Assembly: GCA_947488905.1 (NCBI GenBank)
Contig: CANLBJ010000007.1
Span: 124,001 to 188,000, forward strand
DNA from: Ulvibacter algarum
GTDB taxonomy: Bacteria; Bacteroidota; Bacteroidia; Flavobacteriales; Flavobacteriaceae
Direction: 5' to 3'
DNA length: 64,000 nt
A program made the position numbers and the translations under genes. The notes below the pieces were generated by a model. The model searched no databases and had not been told where the DNA came from. It saw only the letters and a list, made by a program, of their open reading frames with translations. Positions 9,175 to 18,483 of this stretch are shown in pieces. Each line of letters opens with the position of its first letter. Position 1 is the stretch's first letter.

Positions 9175-10335
9175 ATGCGTAGACAAAAACTCATAAGAAT
9201 TACCACAATACCATTATCATTAGAAAAGCTTCTTGAAGGACAACTAACCTTTATGAAAGACTATTTTGATGTGACTGCAATTTCAGCAGAAAAAGAACGC
9301 CTAGAAGAGTATGGTAAGCTTAATGGGGTTGCTACTAAACATATTGAACTAACAAGAAAGATAACGCCCATAAAGGATTTAAAAGCTGTCTATGAGCTTT
9401 ACCGTCATCTTAAAAAGGAGAAACCTTTAATTGTACATACACATACACCTAAGGCAGGTATTGTAGGGATGATGGCAGCCTATTTTGCTAAAGTGCCTTT
9501 GCGATTACATACCGTAGCAGGTCTTCCACTTATGGAAGCTACTGGAATGAAAAGAAAAGTATTAGATTTTGTAGAAAAGCTAACATATAAATTTTCTACA
9601 AATGTGTATCCAAACTCTAAAGGACTTTATGATTTTATACTTTCAGAAAAGTTTACTAAACCAAGTAAACTAAAAGTTTTAGGAAAGGGAAGTTCTAATG
9701 GTATTGACACTTCTTATTTTGATCCATCTTTATATTCTAAAAAGTTTATAGCACAACAAAAAAGTAAATGGAACATTCCATTAACTGATTTTGTTTTTGT
9801 TTTTGTTGGCAGAATGGTTGCAGATAAAGGTGTAAATGAAATGGTAGGAGCGTTTCAGCAGTTATTAAAAGAAAATAGTAATTGCACCTTGCTTTTAGTT
9901 GGACCATTTGAAGAAGAATTAGATCCATTAAATCCATCAGTTGTTGAGGCAATTAAAACAAACAATAAAATAGTACACGCTGGTTATCAAAATGATGTGA
10001 GGCCATTTTTTGCAATGAGTGATGGGTTGGTTTTTCCAAGCTATAGAGAAGGTTTTCCTAATGTAGTTTTACAAGCAGGAGCTATGGGTTTACCTGCCAT
10101 AGTATCAAATATTAATGGTTGTAATGAGATTGTAACCTCTGGGGAAAATGGAATTATTATTCCTGTAAAAGATGAAGTTGCCACGTTAGAAGCGATGAGA
10201 GCGTTATTGATTAGTGAAAATTTTCAATTAACACTTAAAAAAAATGCGCGAAAAACAATTGTAGAAAACTACGATCGTCAAGAGATGTTCCAATATTTAT
10301 TAAACGAATACAAACTTTTACAATCAAACCTTTGA
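9175..10335 (+). CDS. Glycosyltransferase family 4 (PglA/CapM-like)
   Basis: This 386-aa GT-B enzyme of group 1 has PLIVHTHTPKAGIVGMMAAYFAKVPLRLHTVAGLP in the acceptor domain, SNGIDTSYFDP in the linker, FVFVGRMVADKGVNEMVGAF, and SYREGFPNVVLQAGAMGLPAIVSNINGCNEIV carrying the donor-binding region. Placed directly before the phosphosugar transferase and bacillosamine genes, it resembles PglA-type enzymes that add the second sugar to lipid-linked diNAcBac. That specific role is inference from position. Confidence 0.85.
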   Translation: MRRQKLIRITTIPLSLEKLLEGQLTFMKDYFDVTAISAEKERLEEYGKLNGVATKHIELTRKITPIKDLKAVYELYRHLKKEKPLIVHTHTPKAGIVGMMAAYFAKVPLRLHTVAGLPLMEATGMKRKVLDFVEKLTYKFSTNVYPNSKGLYDFILSEKFTKPSKLKVLGKGSSNGIDTSYFDPSLYSKKFIAQQKSKWNIPLTDFVFVFVGRMVADKGVNEMVGAFQQLLKENSNCTLLLVGPFEEELDPLNPSVVEAIKTNNKIVHAGYQNDVRPFFAMSDGLVFPSYREGFPNVVLQAGAMGLPAIVSNINGCNEIVTSGENGIIIPVKDEVATLEAMRALLISENFQLTLKKNARKTIVENYDRQEMFQYLLNEYKLLQSNL

Positions 10336-10343
10336 TATATTTG
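10336..10343 (+). promoter_or_regulatory. Possible Bacteroidota -7 element at the PglC-like gene start
   Basis: TATATTTG matches the TAnnTTTG consensus. It lies between the stop of the glycosyltransferase and the GTG start at 10348, so a transcript from it would begin at about the start codon. No clear -33 TTG at the right spacing. It may be a genuine leaderless promoter or a chance match. Confidence 0.35.
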
Positions 10344-10347
10344 CACT

Positions 10348-10953
10348 GTGTATAGAAAAATAATAAAACCTCTTTTAGATTTTTTAGTTGCCTTTACAGT
10401 ATTTCTGGCAATTAGTCCTATCTTTTTATTGATAACGCTTTTTTTAGCGATAGCTAATAATGGGAAGCCTTTCTTTTTTCAGAAAAGGCCAGGAGCTAAG
10501 GAGAAAATTTTTACGATCATTAAGTTTAAAACAATGAACGATAAAAAGGATAAAGAAGGCAATTTATTACCAGACGCAAATAGATTAACAAAAGTAGGAT
10601 CTTTTGTTAGAGCTACTTCTTTAGATGAAATACCACAACTATTAAACGTTATTAAAGGAGATATGAGTTTTGTTGGTCCCAGACCTTTATTACCTAGATA
10701 TCTTCCTCTTTATTCTGAAACGCAAAAAAAAAGGCACCTAGTAAAACCTGGAATAACAGGATGGGCTCAAGTAATGGGGCGTAATGCAATTAGTTGGGAA
10801 CAAAAGTTTGAATATGACGTTTGGTATGTAGCAAATCAATCTTTTAAACTAGATATTAAAATATTGCTAATGACTGTTAAGAAAGTAATATTTAAAGAAG
10901 ATATAAATACTGAAGGTGTAGCGACTACAACTCCTTTTACAGGAAATAAATGA
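10348..10953 (+). CDS. Undecaprenyl-phosphate sugar-1-phosphate transferase (PglC-like)
   Basis: This 201-aa monotopic phosphoglycosyl transferase starts at GTG; an in-frame TGA at 10333 leaves no better start. After an N-terminal hydrophobic helix it has the family motifs KRPGAKEKIFTIIKFKTM, SLDEIPQLLNVIKGDMSFVGPRPLLP and KPGITGWAQVMGRN. The enzyme loads the first phosphosugar onto undecaprenyl phosphate at the inner membrane. Its size matches the PglC core without the long WbaP/WcaJ N-terminal extension, and the next three genes encode the enzymes for UDP-diacetylbacillosamine, so that sugar is the likely substrate. It overlaps the acetyltransferase gene by 4 bp. Confidence 0.9.
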   Translation: MYRKIIKPLLDFLVAFTVFLAISPIFLLITLFLAIANNGKPFFFQKRPGAKEKIFTIIKFKTMNDKKDKEGNLLPDANRLTKVGSFVRATSLDEIPQLLNVIKGDMSFVGPRPLLPRYLPLYSETQKKRHLVKPGITGWAQVMGRNAISWEQKFEYDVWYVANQSFKLDIKILLMTVKKVIFKEDINTEGVATTTPFTGNK

Positions 10954-11558
10954 AAGAAATACAAATATATGGTAGTGGCGGCCATAGTTATGCCGTTATA
11001 GAGTTAATTAGATCACTGGGTGAATATACTCCCGTGAGAATATTAGATGACAACCCTAAGGTAAAATCAATACTAAATGTACCTGTTGTATTATATTCAA
11101 AAAAATATAATACAGAGGCTACTATAATAAGTATTGGAGCTAACAAACCTAGAAAGTTAGTTTCAGAAAAATTAAATGGAACTTTTCCTAGTTTTACACA
11201 TACTTCATCTGTTGTTTACCCTTCTTCAAGAATAGGTAAAGGATGTGTTGTTTTTCCTAATAGTGTTATAGATGCAGATGTAATCATTGGAGATTTTTGT
11301 ATAATTAATAATAACGCTACTGTATCTCATAATGCTAGAATAAGTAATTTTGTTCATGTTGCCATACAAGCAAGTATTGCTGGTGGAGTAAGTATAGGAG
11401 AAGGTACAATAGTTGGTGCGGGTAGTGTAATTTTACCAGAATTGAAAATAGGTAAGTGGGTTACTATTGGTGCTGGATCTGTAGTGACAAAAAATATTCC
11501 TGATAATGCCGTGGTCTATGGAAACCCGGCCAAAATAATAAAATTTCAAAATGAATAA
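10950..11558 (+). CDS. PglD-like UDP-4-amino-sugar N-acetyltransferase (NeuD family)
   Basis: The 202-aa protein has an N-terminal nucleotide-sugar binding half (IQIYGSGGHSYAVIELI, ILDDNPKVKSI) and a C-terminal left-handed beta-helix. TVSHNARISNFVHV carries the histidine expected to act as general base in PglD, and VVYGNPAKIIKF closes the helix. It would acetylate UDP-4-amino-4,6-dideoxy-GlcNAc to UDP-diNAcBac. Overlap by 4 bp upstream and 8 bp downstream shows one tightly coupled operon with the transferase and aminotransferase. Confidence 0.88.
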   Translation: MKEIQIYGSGGHSYAVIELIRSLGEYTPVRILDDNPKVKSILNVPVVLYSKKYNTEATIISIGANKPRKLVSEKLNGTFPSFTHTSSVVYPSSRIGKGCVVFPNSVIDADVIIGDFCIINNNATVSHNARISNFVHVAIQASIAGGVSIGEGTIVGAGSVILPELKIGKWVTIGAGSVVTKNIPDNAVVYGNPAKIIKFQNE

Positions 11559-12687
11559 CTCAAAAATTTGGCTTTCATCTCCACACATGGGAGGTACAGA
11601 ACAGAACTTTGTAAATGAAGCTTTTGATACTAACTGGGTAGCACCATTAGGTCCTAACGTTAATGGTTTTGAAAAAGACATAGAAACATATATAGGTCAA
11701 GAGTCAAGTGTAGCTGCATTAAGTAGCGGAACAGCAGCTATACATCTAGCACTTATCTTACTTGGTGTAACTCATGGAGACGAGGTATTGTGCCAGAGTA
11801 TGACGTTTTCTGCTTCTGCAAATCCTATAGTGTATCAAGGAGCAAAGCCTATATTTATAGATAGCGAAAAAGATACATGGAATTTGTGCCCATTACATTT
11901 AGAAGATGCTATAAAAGATAGAATTGCAAAAGGTAAAACCCCAAAAGCAATTATTTGCGTGCATCTTTACGGAATGCCTTATAAGGTTGATGAAATAAAA
12001 GCTATTTCAGAAAAATATAATATTCCTGTTATTGAAGATAGTGCAGAGGCTTTAGGTAGCTCATACAATGGACAGAAGTGTGGTACTTTTGGAGATATAG
12101 GTATTTTATCATTTAATGGTAATAAAATTATAACAACATCTGGTGGTGGTGCGTTAGTAGCAAAAAATAGGGAAGTAAGAGACAAAGCGATTTTTTTAGC
12201 TACCCAAGCTAGAGATAATGCGGTGCATTATCAGCATAGTCAAATAGGCTATAACTACAGGATGAGTAATATCTCTGCAGGAATAGGACGTGGGCAGATG
12301 GAGGTCCTAGAAAAGCACGTTAACTTACGTCAAGATATGAATACTTTCTATCAAGAATTGTTTAGCGATATTGATGGCGTTACTGTTTTTAAAGAACCAT
12401 CTACTCATTTTATTTCTAACCATTGGTTATCTTGTATTACAGTAGATGAACAAAAGGCAGGTTTTTCTAGAGAAACATTAAGGTTAGCATTAGAAAAAGA
12501 AAATATAGAATCACGCCCATTATGGAAACCTATGCATTTGCAGCCAGTTTTTAAAGATGCGCCGTATTATGGTAAAAATGTTAGTGAAACATTATTTAAT
12601 ATAGGATTATGTTTACCTTCGGGTAGTAATTTAAATGATGATGATAGAGAACGCATTTCTAGTGCCATAAAAAAAGTAGTTAGTTAA
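11551..12687 (+). CDS. PglE-like aminotransferase (DegT/DnrJ/EryC1/StrS family)
   Basis: This 378-aa PLP-dependent sugar aminotransferase shows GTEQNFVNEAFDTNWVAPLGPNVNGFE, LSSGTAAIHLAL, VIEDSAEALGSSYNGQKCGTFGD and LSFNGNKIITTSGGGALV, where the lysine of GNK should hold PLP. HYQHSQIGYNYRMSNISAGIGRGQ is typical of PglE/PseC-like enzymes. It would convert UDP-4-keto-6-deoxy-GlcNAc into the 4-amino sugar between the PglF-like dehydratase and the PglD-like acetyltransferase. The ATG overlaps the upstream gene by 8 bp. Confidence 0.9.
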   Translation: MNNSKIWLSSPHMGGTEQNFVNEAFDTNWVAPLGPNVNGFEKDIETYIGQESSVAALSSGTAAIHLALILLGVTHGDEVLCQSMTFSASANPIVYQGAKPIFIDSEKDTWNLCPLHLEDAIKDRIAKGKTPKAIICVHLYGMPYKVDEIKAISEKYNIPVIEDSAEALGSSYNGQKCGTFGDIGILSFNGNKIITTSGGGALVAKNREVRDKAIFLATQARDNAVHYQHSQIGYNYRMSNISAGIGRGQMEVLEKHVNLRQDMNTFYQELFSDIDGVTVFKEPSTHFISNHWLSCITVDEQKAGFSRETLRLALEKENIESRPLWKPMHLQPVFKDAPYYGKNVSETLFNIGLCLPSGSNLNDDDRERISSAIKKVVS

Positions 12688-12691
12688 TAGT

Positions 12692-12699
12692 TATATTTG
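12692..12699 (+). promoter_or_regulatory. Bacteroidota -7 promoter element before the PglF-like gene
   Basis: TATATTTG followed by CACC is a strong match to the flavobacterial -7 box (TAnnTTTG). It sits 20 bases before the TTG start of the dehydratase gene, giving a short leader. The -33 TTG is not clear. Confidence 0.55.
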
Positions 12700-12718
12700 C
12701 ACCCTTATAAATAAAAAA

Positions 12719-14656
12719 TTGAAAATAATAGATTCCATATTAAATAGATTTTACGACGGAGATAATAAGCTCAATGTTTTGAGTCAGCGTTATTTACCTA
12801 GGTGGATTGTTGTGATTATAGACACTTTTTTGTGTGTTTTCTCACTTTCTTCTGTATATTTTCTTCTTTACGATAGCCCTGTTTTCTTTACAGATAATAT
12901 ATCTATACCCTTGCAGGCTCTTCTTTTAATAGGAGTCCACGTTTTTTTCTTCTTTATTTTTAAAACCTATTCGGGGATTATTAGGCATTCTACATTTACA
13001 GATGTTTTAAAACTTGCATTTGCATCTATTGCTACATTTTTTTCAGTTCTAATATTTAACTGGATTTATGAGATTATAAATGATAAAATCATTTTTTCTG
13101 TAACACTATTACTGTTATATGGTTTATTGTCATTTGTTATATTGCTTTTGTTTAGAGTGTTGATTAAAGAATTGTATCAACAAATAAAAAAAGGAGCAAA
13201 GGGTATCTTAAAAAAGAGAGTGGCTATTGTAGGAGCAGATGATCACACTATATCTTTAGGGAAGGCATTGACCACAGAGTCTAACCTACCTTTTAAACTC
13301 ATTGGTTTTATTACAGAAAATATCGTTTCCAAAAAATTTAAAATTCTTGGTAAGCCAGTAATACCTATCAATGATAACTTTGCAGAAACATGCAGCTCGT
13401 ATGATATAGAGGGAGTTATTATAATAAGTGAATCACTAAGTGTTAAAGAAAAAAAGAGAATTGTAGACTTATGTTTACTTAGTAATATAGAAATTTTCAA
13501 CGTTCCGCTTTTAGAGAAATGGAACACTAAAGCAGACATTAGGAGCCAGATCAAACCTATTCAAATTGAAGATTTATTAGAACGTGAAACTATCGCGGTA
13601 CAAAACGAGGTGATAGAAAATGACCTTAATAATAACGTGATACTCGTTACTGGGGGTGCTGGTTCTATAGGTAGTGAAATTGTAAAGCAAGTAGCAGACT
13701 TTAACCCTAAACTCCTAGTGATTTTAGATCAAGCAGAATCTGCATTACACGAATTAGAACTTTACCTTAAAGAAATATATCCTAATTTAAATTTCATTAC
13801 AGAGCTAGCTAACATTAGTAACATGTATCGTCTAGAGCAGCTATTTGAAAAATATAAATTTAGAATTGTTTATCACGCAGCTGCATATAAACATGTACCA
13901 TTAATTGAAAGAAACCCGCATGAAGCTATTTTTGTAAATATTTTAGGTACAGCTAACTTATCAGTTTTATCAGTACAACATAAGGTAGACAAGTTTGTTA
14001 TGGTTTCTACAGACAAAGCTGTAAACCCTACAAATGTAATGGGAGCATCAAAGCGTGTTGCAGAGATGTATGTGCAATCTTTACAATGTGAAGAGAATAC
14101 TCACACAAAATTTATCACTACTCGCTTCGGAAATGTGCTAGGTTCAAACGGATCTGTTATTCCATATTTTAGAAAACAAATTGCAGCAGGAGGCCCTGTT
14201 ACTGTTACGCATAAAGATATTATTAGATATTTTATGACCATACCAGAAGCATGCCAATTAGTTTTACAAGCTGGTACTATGGGTTCTGGTGGTGAAATAT
14301 TTGTATTTGATATGGGTAAACCAATCAGGATATTAGATATGGCAAAAAGGATGATTAGACTATCTGGTTTTGAACCATATGAAGATATTGATATTAAAAT
14401 CACGGGTTTAAGACCTGGAGAAAAACTCTATGAAGAGTTATTAAATGATACTTCAACTACGTTGCCTACACACCATGCAAAAATTATGATTACAACGGTG
14501 CCTACTATGCCTTTTAGTATTCTAAGCAGTAAAGTAAAACAACTTGTAAAAGTGGCTACAAAGTATAAAGACAAAGAAGTGGTAACGCTTTTAAAAGAAA
14601 TTGTCCCAGAGTATAAAAGTGAAAATTCAATTTTTGAATCTTTAGATAATAAATAA
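12719..14656 (+). CDS. PglF/WbpM/CapD-like nucleotide-sugar 4,6-dehydratase (membrane)
   Basis: The 645-aa protein begins at TTG, 20 bases after a good -7 box. The N-terminal ~150 residues contain about four membrane helices, then a first Rossmann-like domain (KKRVAIVGADDHTISLGKAL), then the catalytic SDR domain with ILVTGGAGSIGSEIVKQ, a YHAAAYKHVPLIE segment and STDKAVNPTNVMGASKRVAEMY. The Met/Lys of this last motif replaces the usual YxxxK, as in PglF/WbpM enzymes that make UDP-4-keto-6-deoxy-GlcNAc. This is the first step of the diNAcBac route completed by the two preceding genes. Confidence 0.9.
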   Translation: MKIIDSILNRFYDGDNKLNVLSQRYLPRWIVVIIDTFLCVFSLSSVYFLLYDSPVFFTDNISIPLQALLLIGVHVFFFFIFKTYSGIIRHSTFTDVLKLAFASIATFFSVLIFNWIYEIINDKIIFSVTLLLLYGLLSFVILLLFRVLIKELYQQIKKGAKGILKKRVAIVGADDHTISLGKALTTESNLPFKLIGFITENIVSKKFKILGKPVIPINDNFAETCSSYDIEGVIIISESLSVKEKKRIVDLCLLSNIEIFNVPLLEKWNTKADIRSQIKPIQIEDLLERETIAVQNEVIENDLNNNVILVTGGAGSIGSEIVKQVADFNPKLLVILDQAESALHELELYLKEIYPNLNFITELANISNMYRLEQLFEKYKFRIVYHAAAYKHVPLIERNPHEAIFVNILGTANLSVLSVQHKVDKFVMVSTDKAVNPTNVMGASKRVAEMYVQSLQCEENTHTKFITTRFGNVLGSNGSVIPYFRKQIAAGGPVTVTHKDIIRYFMTIPEACQLVLQAGTMGSGGEIFVFDMGKPIRILDMAKRMIRLSGFEPYEDIDIKITGLRPGEKLYEELLNDTSTTLPTHHAKIMITTVPTMPFSILSSKVKQLVKVATKYKDKEVVTLLKEIVPEYKSENSIFESLDNK

Positions 14657-14767
14657 AATAGTAATATTTATGACCCTAATTAACAGATAGTTTTAGATTC
14701 TGTAATTAATAAGTGAATAATTATGATGTTTTAATATTTGAAGAAAAAACTGAAAATTTTGCTAATC

Positions 14768-16165
14768 ATGATTAATAAAATTTTCCTGAATATGCTACTA
14801 AGTTATATTATTCCAATCTACTTTCTTCTATTCTCGTTATTCGTATTTAGTCAAGATTCTGTGGACAATGAAGATAATGGCAAGTCACTTGTAGGTTACA
14901 TTTCAGGGAAAACCTTTGTTACTAACAATGACAATCTTCCTTTTTGGATGTACACAAATACAAATAATACAATTGATAAAAAAAGTACATACGGAATTAG
15001 AGCTGGTTTATTAAATAAATGGATAATTGGGGACAATAGCTTCTTATCTTTAGGAGGTGGTGTAAATTTTACAGATGGAGTTAAAAATCATCTAACTATA
15101 GAAGAGCTTTATCTTAGTTATAATGCTAATTGGTTAAGTATTGACTTAGGTATTAAACATAGAGATAAAAAAGAACAAGGACTTTCTATAATTAATGGAG
15201 ATATTTTATGGACTGGAAATGCAAGGTCTATACCTGGAGTTAGCTTTAATACTTCTGCACCTGTTAGTATATTTAATTGGTTGCAATTCAATGCAGAATT
15301 TGGTCATTATGAATTAAATGATATTAGATACGTAGATAAAGCTAGGGTACATCACAAATCATTGGAATTTATTTTTAAAATTTCAAATAATCAAAAATTT
15401 TCGGCAGGTTTATCCCACTATGCACAATGGGCTGGAGTCTCGCCAGACTTTGGTAAACAAGCTAGCGGATTTAAAGATTATTTAAATGTATTCTTAGGTA
15501 AAAGTGGTGGTAATCAGCGTAATGATCAAATAAATGCAATAGGAAATCATATAGGATCTTATCAACTTAACTACTATGTTAATATGGCTAAAAATGAAAT
15601 TCATTTATACCATCAGTCATTATTTGAAGACAGGTCTGGACGTGAATTAAATAATTTTCCTGACGGGATTTGGGGTATTTCTTATAAATATTTAGATCAT
15701 AAATTTCTCAAAATGTTGCTTTTTGAATATGTGCAAACCGTTTCGCAAAGCGGACGACCACGACAGACATCTGGAGGAGAAAATCAACAAAGTGGTGGGG
15801 ATAATTATTTTAGTAACAGTGTATATAGATCTGGTTGGACCTATCAACAAGTGATTATTGGTCTTCCGTTGATAACAAGATATAATTCCAATTCATCTTT
15901 TTCAAATAATCGTTCTTATGCATTTAATTTTGGTGTTGCAGCTAATTATAATAAATTGGATTATAGCTTGAAGATTACCTGGGTAAAAAACCTAGGCACA
16001 TATAATGTACCTCTTATTATTAAAGAAAAAGCGATTTACACCTATGGAAATGTAAATTTCAACTCAGATTTTGGTGTTATTAATTTACAAGTTGGCTATG
16101 ATTACAGCAACATAATTAACAATAGTATAGGATTTGGACTAGGATACCAATACAACTTGAATTAA
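14768..16165 (+). CDS. Capsule assembly Wzi family outer-membrane protein
   Basis: The product (465 aa from ATG 14768) starts with a hydrophobic signal (LLSYIIPIYFLLFSLFVFSQ) and continues as an alternating amphipathic beta-barrel pattern. GKSLVGYISGKTFVTNNDNLPFWMYTN at the N-terminus is a hallmark of the Bacteroidota Wzi-like family. The ORF track starts at TTG 14738, adding 10 residues; I prefer ATG 14768 because it gives a normal signal peptide. It would help anchor or assemble the polymer on the cell surface, which fits its position as last gene of the polysaccharide locus. Confidence 0.8.
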   Translation: MINKIFLNMLLSYIIPIYFLLFSLFVFSQDSVDNEDNGKSLVGYISGKTFVTNNDNLPFWMYTNTNNTIDKKSTYGIRAGLLNKWIIGDNSFLSLGGGVNFTDGVKNHLTIEELYLSYNANWLSIDLGIKHRDKKEQGLSIINGDILWTGNARSIPGVSFNTSAPVSIFNWLQFNAEFGHYELNDIRYVDKARVHHKSLEFIFKISNNQKFSAGLSHYAQWAGVSPDFGKQASGFKDYLNVFLGKSGGNQRNDQINAIGNHIGSYQLNYYVNMAKNEIHLYHQSLFEDRSGRELNNFPDGIWGISYKYLDHKFLKMLLFEYVQTVSQSGRPRQTSGGENQQSGGDNYFSNSVYRSGWTYQQVIIGLPLITRYNSNSSFSNNRSYAFNFGVAANYNKLDYSLKITWVKNLGTYNVPLIIKEKAIYTYGNVNFNSDFGVINLQVGYDYSNIINNSIGFGLGYQYNLN

Positions 16166-16175
16166 ATATATATAT

Positions 16176-17738
16176 ATGAGTACCCTTATTCAAATATCAA
16201 TATTACCTCATAAGCAGGAAGATTTAGACTACATTTTAGAACTTGCCTTAGAAAAAGGGAAATTAAGGCGTAGTGATTTTATAGATTGGCGCATACGTAA
16301 ACGCTCTATTGATGCACGCAGAAAACCAGTAAAGTTAAATTTACAAATAGAGATTTACCATACAGAAGACGATAAAAAAGCAACTAGTGAGTTTATCTCT
16401 CAAGATGTATCAAATAGTCCAGAGGTAGCTATTATAGGTGCAGGACCTGCAGGTTTATTTGCAGCCTTAAGAGCTGTAGAAGCTGGACTTAAACCTATAC
16501 TTTTTGAACGTGGTAAAGACGTTAGAGAACGTCGTAGAGATCTTGCAGCTATTAATAAGGATCACGTAGTAAATCCAGATTCTAACTACTGTTTTGGTGA
16601 AGGTGGAGCAGGAACTTACAGTGATGGTAAATTATATACTCGTAGTAAAAAACGCGGTAATGTCTTAAAAGCATTAGAATGGTTTACTCACTTTGGTGCA
16701 GACCAAGATATACTTGTAGAAGCTCATCCACATATAGGTACAAATAAATTGCCTAAAATTATTTCGGCAATGAGAGAAGCTATTATTGAAGCGGGTGGCG
16801 AGGTACATTTTAATAGCAAGCTTACAGATATTAATATTTCCGACGGAAATATTAAAGGCATCACAATTAACGAATCTAAAGAACACTTTTTTGATAATGT
16901 CATATTAGCCACTGGGCATAGTGCACGTGACATTTTTTACTTACTCCATAAAAGAAATGTAAAAATAGAAGCAAAGGCATTTGCAATAGGAGTGAGGGTA
17001 GAGCACCAACAAGAGGTGATAGATTATATACAATATCACGGTGATAGTGATAACCCTTATTTACCGCCTGCTTCTTATGCTTTAGTAGAACAAGTTGATG
17101 GTCTAGGTGTTTACTCATTTTGTATGTGCCCTGGTGGAATTATAGCGCCCTGCGCCACAGAACAAGAAGAAGTAGTGACAAATGGGTGGAGCCCAAGTAA
17201 AAGAAATAATCCCTATGCAAACTCTGGTATTGTAGTAAGCGTATCTCCAGAAGATTTACCTAAATATACAAAAGGTGATCCTTTTGTGTGTTTAGATTTT
17301 CAGAAAAAGGTAGAACGTGATTGTTGGGAAGCTGCTGGCAAAACTCAAAAAGTGCCGGCTCAAAGAATGCAAGATTTTATTAATGGTAAGGTATCTGAAG
17401 ATTTTCCTAAAACTTCTTATCAGCCAGGTATTACTGCGGTAGATTTAAATAAAGTGCTGCCAGATTTAATAGCAAAACGATTAAAAAAGGCCTTTGTCGC
17501 TTTTGGCAAAAAGATGAGAGGGTACAACTCTAACGAGGCCGTATTACATGCGCCAGAGAGTAGAACATCATCTCCTATTGCAATACCTAGAGATTCTATA
17601 ACATTAGAGCATATAGAGGTTAAAGGCCTTTACCCGTGTGGAGAAGGGGCGGGTTACGCAGGTGGTATTATATCTGCTGCTATAGACGGTATTAATTGTG
17701 TTGATGCCATAGCTTTAAAGTATGCAACAGATAAATAA
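16176..17738 (+). CDS. FAD-dependent dehydrogenase of unknown substrate (COG2509 type)
   Basis: The 520-aa protein has a short N-terminal domain (LEKGKLRRSDFIDWRIRKRSIDARRKP), then AIIGAGPAGLFAALRAVEAGLKPILFERG, a dinucleotide-binding GxGxxG with the acidic residue ending strand 2. NYCFGEGGAGTYSDGKLYTR and the C-terminal GLYPCGEGAGYAGGIISAAIDG, which contacts FAD, are typical of this family of uncharacterised oxidoreductases. It is cytosolic, and the substrate is unknown. It follows the Wzi gene by 10 bases but looks functionally unrelated to it. Confidence 0.88.
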   Translation: MSTLIQISILPHKQEDLDYILELALEKGKLRRSDFIDWRIRKRSIDARRKPVKLNLQIEIYHTEDDKKATSEFISQDVSNSPEVAIIGAGPAGLFAALRAVEAGLKPILFERGKDVRERRRDLAAINKDHVVNPDSNYCFGEGGAGTYSDGKLYTRSKKRGNVLKALEWFTHFGADQDILVEAHPHIGTNKLPKIISAMREAIIEAGGEVHFNSKLTDINISDGNIKGITINESKEHFFDNVILATGHSARDIFYLLHKRNVKIEAKAFAIGVRVEHQQEVIDYIQYHGDSDNPYLPPASYALVEQVDGLGVYSFCMCPGGIIAPCATEQEEVVTNGWSPSKRNNPYANSGIVVSVSPEDLPKYTKGDPFVCLDFQKKVERDCWEAAGKTQKVPAQRMQDFINGKVSEDFPKTSYQPGITAVDLNKVLPDLIAKRLKKAFVAFGKKMRGYNSNEAVLHAPESRTSSPIAIPRDSITLEHIEVKGLYPCGEGAGYAGGIISAAIDGINCVDAIALKYATDK

Positions 17739-17826
17739 AATTACCTTAGAATTTAATGAATTCTTATTTAACAAATTCTTCACTTTATATCTTTAAAATA
17801 TAATATTATTGCTACTTAAACTCCTT

Positions 17827-17834
17827 TATCTTTG
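17827..17834 (+). promoter_or_regulatory. Bacteroidota -7 promoter element before the small exporter gene
   Basis: TATCTTTG fits TAnnTTTG and lies 17 bases upstream of the ATG at 17852. A TTG at 17809 is 15 bases upstream of the box, shorter than the usual 17-23 spacing. Confidence 0.5.
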
Positions 17835-17851
17835 TAGTCACAAGATAAACT

Positions 17852-18331
17852 ATGATTGAAAAAATTATTTATATGTTTTTATGGAGTATATCACCCTTTG
17901 GCGAGGCCAAAGTAGGTATACCTTACGGTCTTGCACCTTATGGTGAGCTCGATGAAAAAATGAATAGTTATCTTGTATTTGGTATTTGTTTTATAGCAAA
18001 TGTATTGGTCTTCCCTTTAATGATGTTTTTTCTAGAACGTGTAAACAAGTACCTTTTAAGGTGGGGGTTTTATAGAAGAATTGCCATTAAATTAGCCATA
18101 AGAGCAAAATACGGGTCTAAAGATAAAATTAAAAAGTACGGTTATTTTGGGCTTATTTTCTTTGTAGGATTACCTATTCCTGGAACCGGTGTTTATGTAG
18201 GGACTATAGCAACTTATATCTTAAACTTAGATAGAAAAAAGGCATTTTGGGCAAACGCAGTTGGGATTTTCTTTTCTTCTGTAATAGTTTGGATAACGGC
18301 GCTTTTAGCTATGAAAGGGCTATCAATTTAA
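17852..18331 (+). CDS. Small multidrug-export family membrane protein (COG2426)
   Basis: The 159-aa protein has about four membrane helices. WSISPFGEAKVGIPYGLAPYGE near the start and GLIFFVGLPIPGTGVYVGTIATYIL are the family-defining reentrant motifs, repeated in inverted form. The family is named for export but the substrate is not established. Its end overlaps the convergent small basic gene by 4 bp. Confidence 0.82.
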   Translation: MIEKIIYMFLWSISPFGEAKVGIPYGLAPYGELDEKMNSYLVFGICFIANVLVFPLMMFFLERVNKYLLRWGFYRRIAIKLAIRAKYGSKDKIKKYGYFGLIFFVGLPIPGTGVYVGTIATYILNLDRKKAFWANAVGIFFSSVIVWITALLAMKGLSI

Positions 18332-18483
18332 GACTCTTCTTGATTGCTTTTCTTTTTTAGAACCTCCTTTAAACGATCTCTTCTTAATTCTTTTTCACTC
18401 TTAACTTTATTTTTCTTTTGAGCCATAAGTCTTGAATGCTTTGCTTTATTCTTTGTGTTCTTTTCTTTCCCTTTTTTTCCCAT
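18328..18483 (-). CDS. Small lysine-rich protein downstream of the PycTM-like gene
   Basis: This 51-aa ORF is too short for the supplied track. It starts with ATG at 18483 and reads MGKKGKEKNTKNKAKHSRLM..., ending KKKSNQEES. About a third of residues are Lys or Arg and there is no hydrophobic segment. Its start overlaps the stop of the PycTM-like gene (TAATG), the usual sign of translational coupling. Function is unknown; a nucleic-acid or ribosome-binding role would fit the charge but is only a guess. Confidence 0.55.
   Translation of the reverse strand: MGKKGKEKNTKNKAKHSRLMAQKKNKVKSEKELRRDRLKEVLKKKSNQEES

Noticed and set aside
13243-13554. Minus-strand ORF of 103 aa (and similar ones inside the glycan genes)
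   Set aside because: These are shadows of the PglF-like and other strongly supported genes.
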